DNA of 64,000 nt from Phaeotremella fagi (GCA_001599715.1 BCHU01000006.1:664765-728764); one strand, 5' to 3'; positions 50,993-61,768 are shown, counted from the first letter of the stretch. Numbers and translations: made by a program. Notes: generated by a model from the letters alone, not told the origin.

Positions 50993-52298
50993 TCAATCCT
51001 CCTCTGACCCACTTTGTACTATTCCATGCTCGCACGCCTCACATCCTGGGTTTGAATCAAACCCAGCGTAATTGACGCAAAATGAACCATAGTTTTGAGA
51101 AAAAGAGGACTCTCCTGGTCTACCTGATATTCTCGAGAGTCTGTCAATATCCCGATAATACACATCTATTTTAGTTCTAGGGGCTACTCGCTCAATGTCG
51201 ACATGTTTTTGAGACTCACCAATTTCAGACCCTTCCACCATCCGCGTTTCCCCCTGTCTGCGTTGTTTAGCTAAAATGCTGGCGGCGACCATAATATCTT
51301 CCCGAACCTGCCAATAAGGGCCTTTCGACCGGATATATCGATTTGAAAATCCTGGCATAGAAGAAAACTTGCTGGTTAAATGTATTGAATCCGAAGCGAG
51401 GCAATGATGAACAAATCGGACGGATTCTGCCTCCCTATCAGGGATCGAAGGGTGCCAGCAAGGATCATTACCATTTTCTGAAATAGGGTAATCTGAGTAT
51501 TGAAGAATGCAAGATCTTGTTGCACAGACCGTTTTAATTTGTGAGTTGTCGGCGAGTTTAGTCGCTTTTCTGAGAGCTGTTTGAGAAGCGAACCACATTT
51601 TTGTGAGATTATCCTCTTGATCCCTCCCAAAGTCGGGGTGTATTACCAGTGGTATGTTTGAAAGAAAGGGGATGAGTTCACTGGAAATGGGACAAAAAGC
51701 AATTGTGCGAAGACTTCTAAACCCGTGTTGATCCTTCATGTAATTATACAGAGCGTCTAAGTTGTTGTTCCAGTTCTCAAATTCTACTCGATCAGCGACA
51801 GCAAGTGAATCGACGCACTCCCGTTGGTAATAGCGACGCATGCTCTCACCACTTGCATAATGATACTGTCTTCCAAAGTCTTCGAGACTTCTGAGCTTTC
51901 TGGAACCAAGGACAAAGTGAAGACGAACGGTTCGATTTAGATTCTGACCTTTTGTGAATGATCTTCTATCATCGGAGGGTTCAACATCCAACCCACAAGC
52001 AAGGCTTTCGGCATTGGTGACAAAGATTAAGTCGTAAAGATATTCAGAAGCAATACCATTGGATCTCTGTCATTTTCTGAGTTTAAGACTGCATGTACGA
52101 TCAATTCATGAAACTCACCTTATCGACACACATCAAACTGGCTAGCTCAGGCTGGGAGAGTTGTTTTCGTTGAGCTCCGGAGAGGGGAAAGGGCGGTTGC
52201 TGTTGACACATCTCGATGATTGTGTACAATAACTCATTGGGAAGGCTTGACCACCCAGAGTTTGAGGAGGTAGAGTAAAAGTTGTAGGGAGGGTTCAT
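50993..52298 (-). CDS. F-box-like protein, copy 1
   Basis: Two exons, 52298-52119 and 52066-50993, joined by a 52-nt intron (52067-52118) in phase: ASLMCVDK | RSNGIASEY. The N-terminus WSSLPNELLYTIIEMCQ..LSQPELASLM fits an F-box (LPxELLxxIIxxC followed by an LxxLM helix), which in known proteins docks on Skp1 in SCF ubiquitin ligases. The body is conserved with copy 2: LHFVLGSRKL, RECVDSLAVAD, WNNNLDALYNYMKD, LRTIAFCP, ATKLADNSQIKTVC, and a closing CEACEHG. No leucine-rich or WD repeats are seen, so the substrate-binding part is novel. A 9-bp-stem hairpin lies in the coding region at 51046-51066. Confidence 0.75.
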
Positions 52299-53005
52299 AC
52301 TGATGTTGTGGAGACGAAAGCTGGCGGGAAGTAGTGTGTTAAAAGTTGTGAAGTGGGGGACTCTTCTTTCGCTCTTACACCCCTGGTATAAAAGACTAGC
52401 GTAAAGAAGACGAGAATCGGTGCATTTACGAAGATGAAAGGATTCAATTCAGACAAAAAGATTTTGACGATTTGCCTTCTTTCATTTGTGAGCAACAAAG
52501 AACAGATATTTTCATCGTGGTCTTCTGACTGAATGGATGAGCTGTTCCCCCTTTGTTTCCCCTCTTTTGGCATTTTGATCTTCTTGTCCGTAGGTAGCAA
52601 TTGAACAGCATGACCCAGTGGCGGGTTTTCCATGATTACCATTGCAAGTCTGGGTCACCTGATGTTTCGAAATTAGTTGCTTCCCAGGTTGGGATAGTTC
52701 TACAAGATTTCACATACGGGTACTACGTTAAGGAGGAATTGCAGTTCAGTGAATGCAAATCGTAATAACATTATACTGTACCCAAAAGATGGAACAATAC
52801 CTTTTTCTAGTTTGTAACTTCAGGTTGGGATTATTTATACAGTGGTTAGTGGTTTTCCTAACTTGACATGTTGCATCTCAAGATGGACTCTACATGTGTT
52901 ACACAACAATCCGGCACTGCATGGGATCTCATCTACAAGTCTCCAATAGCTTACCCCTTTTCAAAACAATTCACTTCATCCCAAAATACAAATCCCCTCT
53001 GTATC
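52299..53005. other. Region between F-box copies holding a gene relic
   Basis: About 700 bases. It contains the promoter of F-box copy 1, the family X relic (52616-52684, listed separately) and the 3' flank of F-box copy 2. A minus-strand frame of 115 codons (52295-52642) crosses the relic antisense and is not called. Confidence 0.6.
52616..52684 (+). pseudogene. Relic of family X gene 3' end
   Basis: These 23 codons read QWRVFHDYH..KSGSPDVSKLVAS, aligning with QWPVFHEYH..KSGPPDVSRLVAL at the end of the gene at 49363. Over the 60 bases 52621-52680 versus 50481-50540 I count 9 mismatches and no gap. The stop codon is lost (TCCCAG in place of TTTGTAG) and no upstream homology was found. The relic sits in the same orientation and position relative to F-box copy 2 as the intact gene does to F-box copy 1, so it is what remains of a duplicated cassette. 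Confidence 0.85.
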
Positions 53006-54331
53006 CTAACCTTCCAATTCTTCCAACCCTAAATGATGCTCACAAGCTTTACATTGAGGCTTAGCACACCAACTCTTGACCATCATACCCATTGGATGAA
53101 AATCCCTGTTTACCGAATCGTGAAAGGATAAATGGATCAGTTGTTGGACCCCCATGTTATCTCTTAATTTATGGTAGGTCGTGAAATTTGTTTGTTGAGC
53201 CAATTCCGGGGCCAAACTAGTACCGAATATGTCTAACCACCCTTGTGTTTGACTATTCCACGACAAGGCAGGTCTACATTGCCTTCCATAGATATCAGCA
53301 GCTTTGAAACAGTCAAACATACTCTCAGTCGTTGAATCTCGAAAATAGAGGTTGTCGTAACCTGGGATAATGACTATAGCTCCATCGAGATATCCAAAAT
53401 CCTCCTGAGGATGACTGTGATGATTAATTTGTAAGGTGCTTCGATCTTCTCTGGTGGGACTGAAATTGTGCAGATTGCCATCATCAAAGCTTTGGTAGCC
53501 ATCCCGATCCAATGGGAGAAGTCCTCTACAACACAGCGTCTTGACTTGAGAGTAGCTGGCAAGCTTTGTTACCTTCTTCTGTGCCAGTAGAGACATGCAT
53601 GTCAGATCATATTTATCTTGATTTAATGATAAGCCGTCGTATATCTCGAGTTTTGAAAGTGATGTTGAGAATTTGATTAGACTTCTTGCAGTTGGACAGA
53701 AAGCAATAGTAGTGAGATTTTGTAGAACCATTGGATTTTTCATGTAATCATAGAGGGTATCCAAGGATTTGTTCCACTTTCTAAAATCTTCTTGATCAGC
53801 TTTGATAAGTGATTCGACGCATTCTTTCTCATAATTGGTTACTTCGGAAAGGCGGTTGTGATCATCCCAATGTCTGTAGTTAATTTCTTCAATTGGAGCT
53901 GGAAGAGTTCGAGAACCAAGGACAAAATGTAAGTTTTCTGTGAGCTTCATCAACTCTAGCTTTGTCATCCCTCTTCTGTATCCTTCAATTGATAGACCTT
54001 CCATGAAACTCTCCACATCGGTAACAAATGGTAAAGGATAAACGAGTGGTCCTGCAATGAAGTTGAACAACTTCAACGTGGTAGTGTAACAATTTTCAGC
54101 ATAAAATGGTACACATCAAGCCAAACTGATACTTACGGAACATGTCTGCATTAGAGATACCAAATCAGTTTGATACAATTTGGACCTTTCTGTATAATAT
54201 AGTGAACCTTTGATGTTGTTTTGACATAGACCAATGATCTGATGTAATAGCTCATTCGGAAGAGAAAGAATTGTGGTGCCGGAATAGTTGGTGTAGTATG
54301 ACAAGTGATCTTGACTCATGGAAGAAAGCAT
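53006..54331 (-). CDS. F-box-like protein, copy 2
   Basis: Two exons: 54331-54137 and 54070-53006, with a 66-nt intron (54071-54136) whose phase gives MQTCS | LFNFIAGPLVY. The F-box-like N-terminus is ILSLPNELLHQIIGLCQ..YQTDLVSLMQTC. The body aligns with copy 1: FVTDVESF, LHFVLGSRTL, KECVESLIKAD, WNKSLDTLYDYMK, LTTIAFCP, VTKLASYSQVKTLC, and a closing CKACEHH. I chose ATG 54331 because it aligns best with copy 1; an upstream in-frame Met at 54400 exists. It is head-to-head with the 414-residue gene at 54840. Confidence 0.75.
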
Positions 54332-54839
54332 GGTGGATGTTGCAAGTAGGGGAAAGGTGGGGTCCAAACTCTCTTGTACTTTCAAGTGTTTTTTTTTCAA
54401 TTTGTCTCCTTCTTACGCTAGAAGAAGAAGGCAATTTCGGGGAAAGTGAAAAGAAGGATGAACGACTTGTTGTCATGTTTTATGAAAATGAAAGGAAGTC
54501 CCATGAATCGACTCTAGCGGGTTGGTATAAGAGTTTGCCACTTTTCTATCAGCATATGTTCTGCTGTATCTCTCTAGTCCCTCTTTTCATGCTCGATATA
54601 TAAATGGGTGTAAATTTGGACCACCCTGTAATGTGAACTCGAATCATGTTGAAAGTGGCGCCACAATGACTTTGTGGAACAACCCTTTGTTGTGCTTTCA
54701 CAATAGAGTCGACCCTTTGTGCAAAGCTGATAAAAGCCTTCACGCAATAAGGAAAAGTGTATGAATCTCAATACCCAGTGTCAGTGTGAAGCAAATTAAA
54801 CAAACGATCTAAGTCCTATCAAAGCGAAAATCTAAGAAA
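54332..54839. promoter_or_regulatory. Divergent promoter, F-box copy 2 and family X copy 2
   Basis: About 510 bases lie between divergent start codons. A short inverted repeat CCACAA..TTGTGG occurs around 54660-54680. No coding exon is supported. Confidence 0.45.
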
Positions 54840-56084
54840 ATGTCAACCGAAAACGATAATCAACCATCCGCCATCCCCAAACCAGTGGGAGCCACAGCGC
54901 CAACTACATCTCCCTCCCAACCCAACCAAAAACAATCAGAAGACCCGAACAAACCAAAAGTCAAAATCCCTAGGGTAGTCTTAGAAAACCTAATAAGAAA
55001 ATATCGAGCTTCAACAATAAAATTCGAACATCATCTCTCACCCGTCGAACTTCGTCGATCTGAATGTCCATGTCAAACCGTCGACAACGCCACTCAATTT
55101 CAGGTGATCGAACAAAGATTCTCAGAGGTTTGGTTCAAACTTTTTGAAATTAATGGTGCTATAGCCGAGGGGTCTGATACGAAACTTCCTAATCAAGTTT
55201 CAGAACTTTTATATCGACTTTCGTTGAAAATCGTTGAGAAGGGTTATGAAAATCCACACATCTGTTCGGTTCACATGAAAGATTCGACTGGTGATTCCCA
55301 ACCTCGATCAATAGATTTCATCTTCATGGTCCCAATCCCAATTCCAATTCTCGACGAAAAAGACGAAAAAACTGAAACAGGTCATAAACCGATTGCAGTC
55401 TTCAGTTTCCGAAATTCAAAGAAAGCTGCTAGTTGTAGAATGGCATTCACCCTCGAAGACGATTGGTCAGATTGGCATTTGATCAAGAAAGGTGAACTCA
55501 AATCGTTGGGTGTTCCATCTATCCCCTCAATCTCGGGGTTATCAATATCAAATCAAAACCGAGATCAAGATCAAACCCTCGATTCAGGTCGTGTCGATAT
55601 CCCGATCAACGATTGGAAATTCGGTACAGGAAAAGACGTCATTACTAAAATCTATCAAAGCGTCTTGAACCTCTTGAACGATTATGATACCTCGAAATTC
55701 CCAACTAACGCTTTCGTTACTTATCTCTGTAAAGCCGGTCACCTAATCACTGAAATGGGTTTACTATGTCGATTATTCCGTGTCGAACGTTGTTTGATAG
55801 TTTCCAATCTTGATGGTAAAACTATCAATTCACCTTGTATCAGGGTTGAACTTTATGGTGGTCGCAAAGAAAATGTGGAGGGGGTTATTGGTGATTCTCC
55901 AGAGGTGACTATTTTGTTCGAAATCGTCAAGCGAAGTGGTGTTTTCATGGATTCAGAGGGGAAAATCAAGATTGTTGGTCAATTGTGTTTGTTTACTCGA
56001 GGTGAATGGCCGGTGGTTCATGAATATGACAAGGCGTCGCAACCACCTCATCTCAGCTTGTTAGCCGGTTTGATCAAAGATTAA
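54840..56084 (+). CDS. Unrecognised 414-residue protein (family X, copy 2)
   Basis: A single-exon paralog of the gene at 49363, diverged but collinear: HHLSPVELRRSECPC, VIEQRFSEVWFKL, EKGYENPHI, FIFMVP, TGHKPIAVF, EDDWSDWHLIKKGEL, RVDIPINDWKFG, GEWPVVHEYDKAS and PPHLSLLAGLIKD. The N-terminus is Pro/Thr/Gln-rich in both. It carries two clustered Cys pairs (CPC near residue 80) also present as CTC in copy 1. Function and location unknown; no membrane segment. The conserved DWSDWHL and WPVxHEY motifs are the best handles for a family search. Confidence 0.8.
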   Translation: MSTENDNQPSAIPKPVGATAPTTSPSQPNQKQSEDPNKPKVKIPRVVLENLIRKYRASTIKFEHHLSPVELRRSECPCQTVDNATQFQVIEQRFSEVWFKLFEINGAIAEGSDTKLPNQVSELLYRLSLKIVEKGYENPHICSVHMKDSTGDSQPRSIDFIFMVPIPIPILDEKDEKTETGHKPIAVFSFRNSKKAASCRMAFTLEDDWSDWHLIKKGELKSLGVPSIPSISGLSISNQNRDQDQTLDSGRVDIPINDWKFGTGKDVITKIYQSVLNLLNDYDTSKFPTNAFVTYLCKAGHLITEMGLLCRLFRVERCLIVSNLDGKTINSPCIRVELYGGRKENVEGVIGDSPEVTILFEIVKRSGVFMDSEGKIKIVGQLCLFTRGEWPVVHEYDKASQPPHLSLLAGLIKD

Positions 56085-56203
56085 ATCGGTGGGGTGTGTT
56101 AAGTTGGATTAGATTTGATGATACCCAAAACAGTTGTATATTACAGTATGCTACATGACGAGGAAATTATACACGAGCTACGTACAATCAAGCCCTCACT
56201 AAA

Positions 56204-58305
56204 CTATGCTCGTCGCTTGACCTTGGCGGCACCACTTACGACCCCCTTCAAGGGTCTCCCTTTACTATCCATCAAAAACCCCGCCATGCTTCGCTGGCCA
56301 CTAGGCGGGGCAACGACCTTGATTCCACCATTGCTACCGTCCCTACGAACCTGAACTTGAGGTTGGGCACTCGATACCCTCAAAGGTGAATTTAAAGTGA
56401 GATCAACCACTTTATCAGATGTAGATGGTTTTGTCTTTTCAGGTTTGTGATTTTCCAATTTCTTCCTTTTCTCCGTATCAGCTTTCGTACTCATAAACGG
56501 ATTTGTTCGACTTCGTTTACGTGGACTATCGTCCTCCGTTCTTTCTGGCGACGAGCTGGCTCCGATTAGTATCTGATTCGAGGTTCTGGTTCCATTTACA
56601 GGTCGATGGGAGGTATTTGCTGAAGGATTTTGGAAGTATTTGCTGGTAGACGCTGATTTCGTGATATGTTTCATTGGGTCGATATCATCGTTGAGATCGA
56701 AAGAGATGGTTCTAGCTGTTGGATGTTGACGTTGACCTGAAATCGTTGATCCTTTGGGTAGAGATCCAAATTCATCATCGTTCAAAGAAGGCATGTCTAT
56801 AACAAGCGAATCCTCCAATTCTGATAATCGACGATGTTTACTGGACGCCGATTTTTGAGAGGCAAGAAACATGGTTTCAGGAATTTCTTCAATACTGACG
56901 TCGAATTCTCTATTCGGGGAGGATTGTGAAGGTCCATTAAAGTCCCGATCAACCTCTAAACTCTCTTCCCTCTGTGATTCAGATTGTCTGCGCGAATTGG
57001 TGGAATTGAGACTGTTGGCGATCACGGTTTTGAGTCGAGTGTTCTCTTGTTCTAACGTTTTGATCTGTTCTTTGAGAACGGTGCGGGATTCTGCCTGAAA
57101 GACGTGTCAGAATAGGAACTACGAAGTAAACACGTTTATCTCACCTTGAGTTGATGTTGACGTAAAGCTTTATTCCTCTCATGCAAGGTCTCAGACAATT
57201 GGATTCTCTCTGCCTCCACTTTGTCCAATGAACTAAGTTGGATTTATCAGCTAATGTCATCGAACGAGTTTTTGAAGCTGACCCACTTTTTCATATCTTT
57301 CAATTTAGACTTAAACTCCTCTTCACGTTCATCAAAAGCCCTTTTACTTGCACGTCGACTAACGACCTCCTTGTCATATTCAAGTCTCAAAGCATCAAAC
57401 CGTTTTTCAGCCTCTCTAACTTTCTGATCACCAACGGATTTCTCTAATTGTTGACCGTTCTTTACGGCGTTGGGTATGACGATAGTTTCCAAACGATGAA
57501 TGTTGGCTTCACGATCTTTGATTATTTCCTTCAAATCCAGAATTTTGTCTTGGAGTACAGGGAGAAGTGGATGTTCTTTGATTTGAATTCTTAGGTTGTT
57601 TATCGATTTCGTTAAACCTCCAACGTATTTCTAATAGATCTAGATGAGTAACAGATCAAAAATAGTGTTACACCCAAGTACACACCTTAATCCCATCCAA
57701 AGCTTTGACAGATACAATATCCTCCGATAACCCTTGAGCCCGTCCCAAAAATTCATCAACGTCCTGTCCCAAACTCTCCGGACCCAACCCTTCACCAGCC
57801 CCAACCAAACCTTTCGCCCGTCTAGCCAACCCCAAAACCTCTTTATCACGTTTCCCAACGCCCGAACGTCTTTCTTCAGCCCATCTAACCGGTGAACTAC
57901 TATTTTGATGTTGAGTGGATTCGAAAGAGTCACCATTGAAATTGATGAATAATCTGTGGATGGTGGGGTTACCTGTTTCTGGATCTGCGAAACATTCGGT
58001 TCTGCAGGTTGGACATTCGGCTGGGGCGTCTGAATCTGTTGGTGAGAGTTCGCGGTGTTCGCGGGCGTTGGTTATGTAGGTTTGGGATTGGGCTTTGAAC
58101 CATTCAAGGAGGCATGCTTCATGGAATACATGACCTGTTTTCGTGTTAGTGGAGTAACAAGAAGAACGGAGGGAATTTGGGTTTTAAACTTACCACAATC
58201 TGGTGTAGCTATGTGTCTCACTTCATCTAAGTCATCTTTACTGTTGAACAGTGTATCCATGCAGATGGCACATGCTGCGTCTTCTATTCGAGGTTGGCGA
58301 GGCAT
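56204..58305 (-). CDS. TRAIP-like RING-H2 E3 ubiquitin ligase
   Basis: TRAIP/NOPO ligases ubiquitylate the replicative helicase and handle interstrand crosslinks at stalled forks. ATG 58305 starts MPRQPRIEDAACAICMDTLF. The RING-H2 is completed by splicing: CAIC, ATPDCGHVFHEACLLEWF, then CPTC, and is followed by IHRLFINFN, matching the post-RING LFF segment of TRAIP. A long coiled coil follows (LEYDKEVVSRRASKRAFDE). The disordered C-terminal region (56204-57025) ends with QRSMAGFL, a PIP-box-like PCNA-binding motif (Qxx[MLI]xx[FY]x) shortly before a basic end (KVKRRA), as seen in TRAIP homologues. The second aromatic of the PIP box is Leu. It converges on the family X copy 2 gene. Confidence 0.82.
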
Positions 58306-58706
58306 TGCGCAAAGGATGAAAACAAATAAGTCGCGTTGATGGTACTAGAAGACTGATACCAAAGCGGTTCTGCTCGTCTTGAATCCACTAGTGCTGGGTA
58401 TTTATCTAATCTGGTTGATTTTATCTGGTGAGAAAAGAGGTATACAGTGGACTAGGAAGAAGAGGCAAGAAAAGTTGATGTAAATAGACCAAATCAATTT
58501 TTCTGTAAGTCCTTTAGATAATGTTGTCAACAAATAATGCGGGGTAATAATAGGGAAAAGAAGTTTACCCCGCATTATATCGCCATAAGTCAAGTACTAT
58601 CTTCCATAGGTCACTAATCAATATTCTTGAACATCTACATTGTACATAGAAAGAGAGAGCAAAGAAAAGATTCAGACAATCTGTACATACATAGAACCTC
58701 CCAAAA
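58306..58706. promoter_or_regulatory. Divergent promoter, TRAIP-like/DAG kinase-like
   Basis: About 400 bases lie between divergent starts. It contains the 14-bp perfect inverted repeat listed next. No exon supported. Confidence 0.55.
58534..58578. promoter_or_regulatory. 14-bp perfect inverted repeat with GCGGGG cores
   Basis: ATAATGCGGGGTAA (58534-58547) and its exact reverse complement TTACCCCGCATTAT (58565-58578) are separated by 17 bases. Each arm is an AT-rich flank followed by GCGGGG, which fits the SYGGRG site bound by Mig1/CreA-type zinc fingers. It may be a dimeric operator or a hairpin in a leader transcript. The sequence is certain; the factor is inferred. Confidence 0.75.
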
Positions 58707-60154
58707 ATGACCAAAAACAATCCCCTATATCATATAATAGTCAACCCAGCAGCCGGCCAAAAGCAAGCTCCCCAATGTAAGTTCAAACCGTTCGAGCAAC
58801 ACGTCTAACCCTCCAAGTCGTCAACGAACAAGTCGTCCCGCTCCTCACCAATCTAAAAATCCCATTTAAACTAGAAGAGACTTCCGGTGTTCGGGATGCA
58901 GGAAGAATTGGGGCAGAGATCTTATCTGCCAGCTCTGACGATGAAGTTGTGCGAGTGATAATAGCCGGCGGGGATGGGACAGCTCATGAAATGATCGAAG
59001 GTGTTTTGGAGGTTCTTGAGCAAAAAAATCAATTGACAGATCTGGGTTGTTGGGAGTTGATCATTCTTCCTCTTGGTACCGTGAGTCTCTCCCCCAGCAA
59101 AGCTGTAGCCATCCAACTGACAGTTGTTCGGTCTACAGGCGAACGCTTTATTTGCATCGCTTTTCACACCCGATAAAGGTATACCAGAATTCACCAAACC
59201 CGTCAAAGAATATTTTGAAACACACAAAACGTCTCCGGAAATCATCTACAGATTATCTTCTTTGCTCGTTTCGTTGTCTGATACCAGTGAACCACCAAGA
59301 AGACTTCCAATAACATCAACGACTCTTCTACCATCTCACACGGACTCTCAAAATCTACCTTCAATACCTTCCCACATAGTGCTCTCCACCTCACTTCATG
59401 CGTCCATACTCTCAACCTCGGAATCACTGAGATCGACCCATCCAGGTCTCGAACGATTCAAAATAGCAGCCGAAAGGAATCTAGGTGTCTTCTTCCAAGC
59501 CGATGTGAAACTCCTTCCAACGAAAGATAACTCTATCAAACAATACGATCCAAAACGAAAAATCTGGATTGAACCCTACACAACCACCAGTATCTCAGGA
59601 TCCCATAATCTCTCAGGTCCATTCACCTATTTCTTATCAACAACCACCACCCCACGTCTCGAACCATCCTTCCTAATCTCCCCACTCTTATCCTTCTTAC
59701 CTCCAAACAAAGAAATTCCATCGATGGATTTAACGATCCTTCGACCTTTCCGAGATCCGAAAATCTCGCAAGCAGTTTCAGTGGGTGATGGAAAGAAAGC
59801 TGAGGAATTGTGGAAATCAAGAGCGAAAGAGGTTTTTGGTTGGTGTTACAAAGGCGGGGGACATGTTGATTTGACGTATCCCGTTGATGGTGGGGTGTTT
59901 GATGCTGAGATAAGTGGAGAGGGTCAAGTTGTCGTTGAATCTTTTAGATGTAGTGGATTCGAATGGGTTCCTACGGTACGTCCTATGAGAGTTTGCGTCG
60001 GGTGACTGATGGATGGTGTCAGGATTCTACTCACGCTCCTTCGCATATCGTTTGTGCTGATGGTTCTTTGTACGATATTCCGCCTGGTGGGAAGGCTCAG
60101 GTTGGTATCAAAGATTTTGGAGTTGGACAAGCTGGGTTTTGGGTGTATGGATAA
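58707..60154 (+). CDS. Diacylglycerol/sphingoid base kinase family protein (DAGK_cat)
   Basis: A lipid kinase of the DAGK_cat fold, the family that includes sphingosine/long-chain base kinases and ceramide kinases. ATG 58707 gives YHIIVNPAAGQKQAPQ. A 45-nt-class intron leads to FVNEQVVPLL and the nucleotide-binding AGGDGTAHE. A second intron falls inside the conserved PLGT | ANAL block. The C-terminal sandwich has the late FGWCYKGGGHVDLTYP..GGVFDAE region and ends IKDFGVGQAGFWVYG, with a third intron at EWVPT | DSTHAP. It is shorter than yeast Lcb4 and lacks its N-terminal extension. The acceptor lipid cannot be named from sequence. Confidence 0.87.
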
Positions 60155-60347
60155 GGAGATTGTCACTCCTGGTGAAAAATTGCCAGACTATATAGGAGTT
60201 CATACCGTGTTAACGGTGTCCAATAGTAGAATGATAGAGTGTATCATACAGATATATAGAATGTAAGGTTATATTAAAATCTACTTGATATAAACAAGAA
60301 CCGAAAGCCACAAGCTCAAGATCTAACCTAACCTAACCACTCCCACT

Positions 60348-61768
60348 CTACATATCACTCAAACCCTCAACGACTTTACCCATAGCATCTCTACCCTTAA
60401 CAATCCAATCATCCCCAGATCCATCCGTACGTTCCCCAAAAGCACCCTTCAAAGCGATATCCTCACCAAACCTAACCCCAGTCTTACTCTCCTCATCCCT
60501 CCAACCAGATTTCAACCAATTCTTACCGGAATCTTTGGATTCCAATAATTTACGCGCAGCGACTCGATCTTTCTCTTGAGGTGATTGGAGGGAGAAATAT
60601 AGTGCTATCCTCTATTTTTGAATTAGTATAATTTGAGATTCGTCCAATGACACTTCTGACTTACGGGTGGAATCGTGACTCTACCCATTTTGAAGCAGTA
60701 TTCACTAACTGCCAAACAACAGACTACACCTCCATCCGATCTTGGAGCTCTTGCTTTCACTGAAGATATTTTCTTAACTTCCTCAACTGTTGTTGGGGTG
60801 TTCGTCCCTGTACCCGAAACAGATGGATTTTCGGATGAAGATTCTAGAGAAGGCGTAGGTAGGGTGATAGAAGGACCAGCTGGTGTTGTCGAATTCAACT
60901 TCTTACTACCTTTCTTTGGATAGATTACGAATTCAGTAACGAGATATAACCTATGACATTGATCAGTAAATTGGTCCTGACGGTAGGTAGCATCATTACC
61001 TACCATTTATCACCCCATCCACCGCATCTAGTTTCCATGACGTATTCCGATCCAATTGGGATCTCTTTGAAGAAGACGTAGTGAGCAGCTCCGAGTGCAG
61101 CATGAGCTTTAGGTGTGAAGAGAATCGCCATGGCTTCCATACACCAATTCATTCTCATTGCGTCGAGGGATTTCCCATATGATCTAAAGTAAATCAGTAT
61201 GGGTTTCAGTAGTCTATTGAAAATATACGCACGAATTCGATAAATGAAGATTGTAATCACAATCATCCATCCAAGCGACTCTCTTCAATTTGGTAACAGT
61301 TCCCCCAACACCTCCACGTTTGGTATTCGCTTTCAACCAATCTTCGACATATTGTTTTCGACCACGAGTATAAACTCTATAGTACGCTTTGAGAGGTGAT
61401 GCCCAAACTCGTAAATGCCACAGGAAGGGCCAAGAAGGTGAGTTGAGTAATAGGATCAGGAGGAGTATGATTTTGACTAAAAGTTGCAGCGTTAGTAAAG
61501 ATGTTTTGGGGAAAGGATGATTGGTTGGTTATAGCGACTTGCCTGGTTTTGGAATGAATGAGAGTAGTGGTGTTGAACTGTCACCTAGTGATGCTAGACG
61601 TGATAGGACACTTCTAGTGATGACTGATACGACTGTAGGTAGCTGATTTAAGAAGGACATGGTTAGTTGGGTCATACTTATGGAACTGTCTCACTCTCTT
61701 ATATATATTTTACTCACCTTGATAACCCTTAACAGTGATTCATTTACCCTTCTCTGCTGTAATGACAT
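60348..61768 (-). CDS. THEM6-like hotdog-fold thioesterase
   Basis: A 4HBT-type hotdog protein with an N-terminal membrane anchor, close to the THEM6 family of ER-associated acyl-CoA thioesterase-like proteins. ATG 61768 opens MSLQQRRVNESLLRVIK. A hydrophobic segment VKIILLLILLLN precedes WPFLWHLRVWASPLKAYYRVY. The hotdog core contains MDDCDYNLHLSNS, the D/N-x-H motif of thioesterases, then MRMNWCMEAMAILFTPKAH, FFKEIPIGSEYVMETRCGGW and WLYLVTEFV. A Ser/Thr-rich insertion follows and the tail ends VVEGLSDM. Introns are short. Catalytic activity is not proven for THEM6 relatives, so the substrate is open. Confidence 0.83.

Noticed and set aside
52295..52642. Minus-strand 115-codon frame
   Set aside because: It runs antisense through the family X relic and the F-box promoter; composition is not gene-like.
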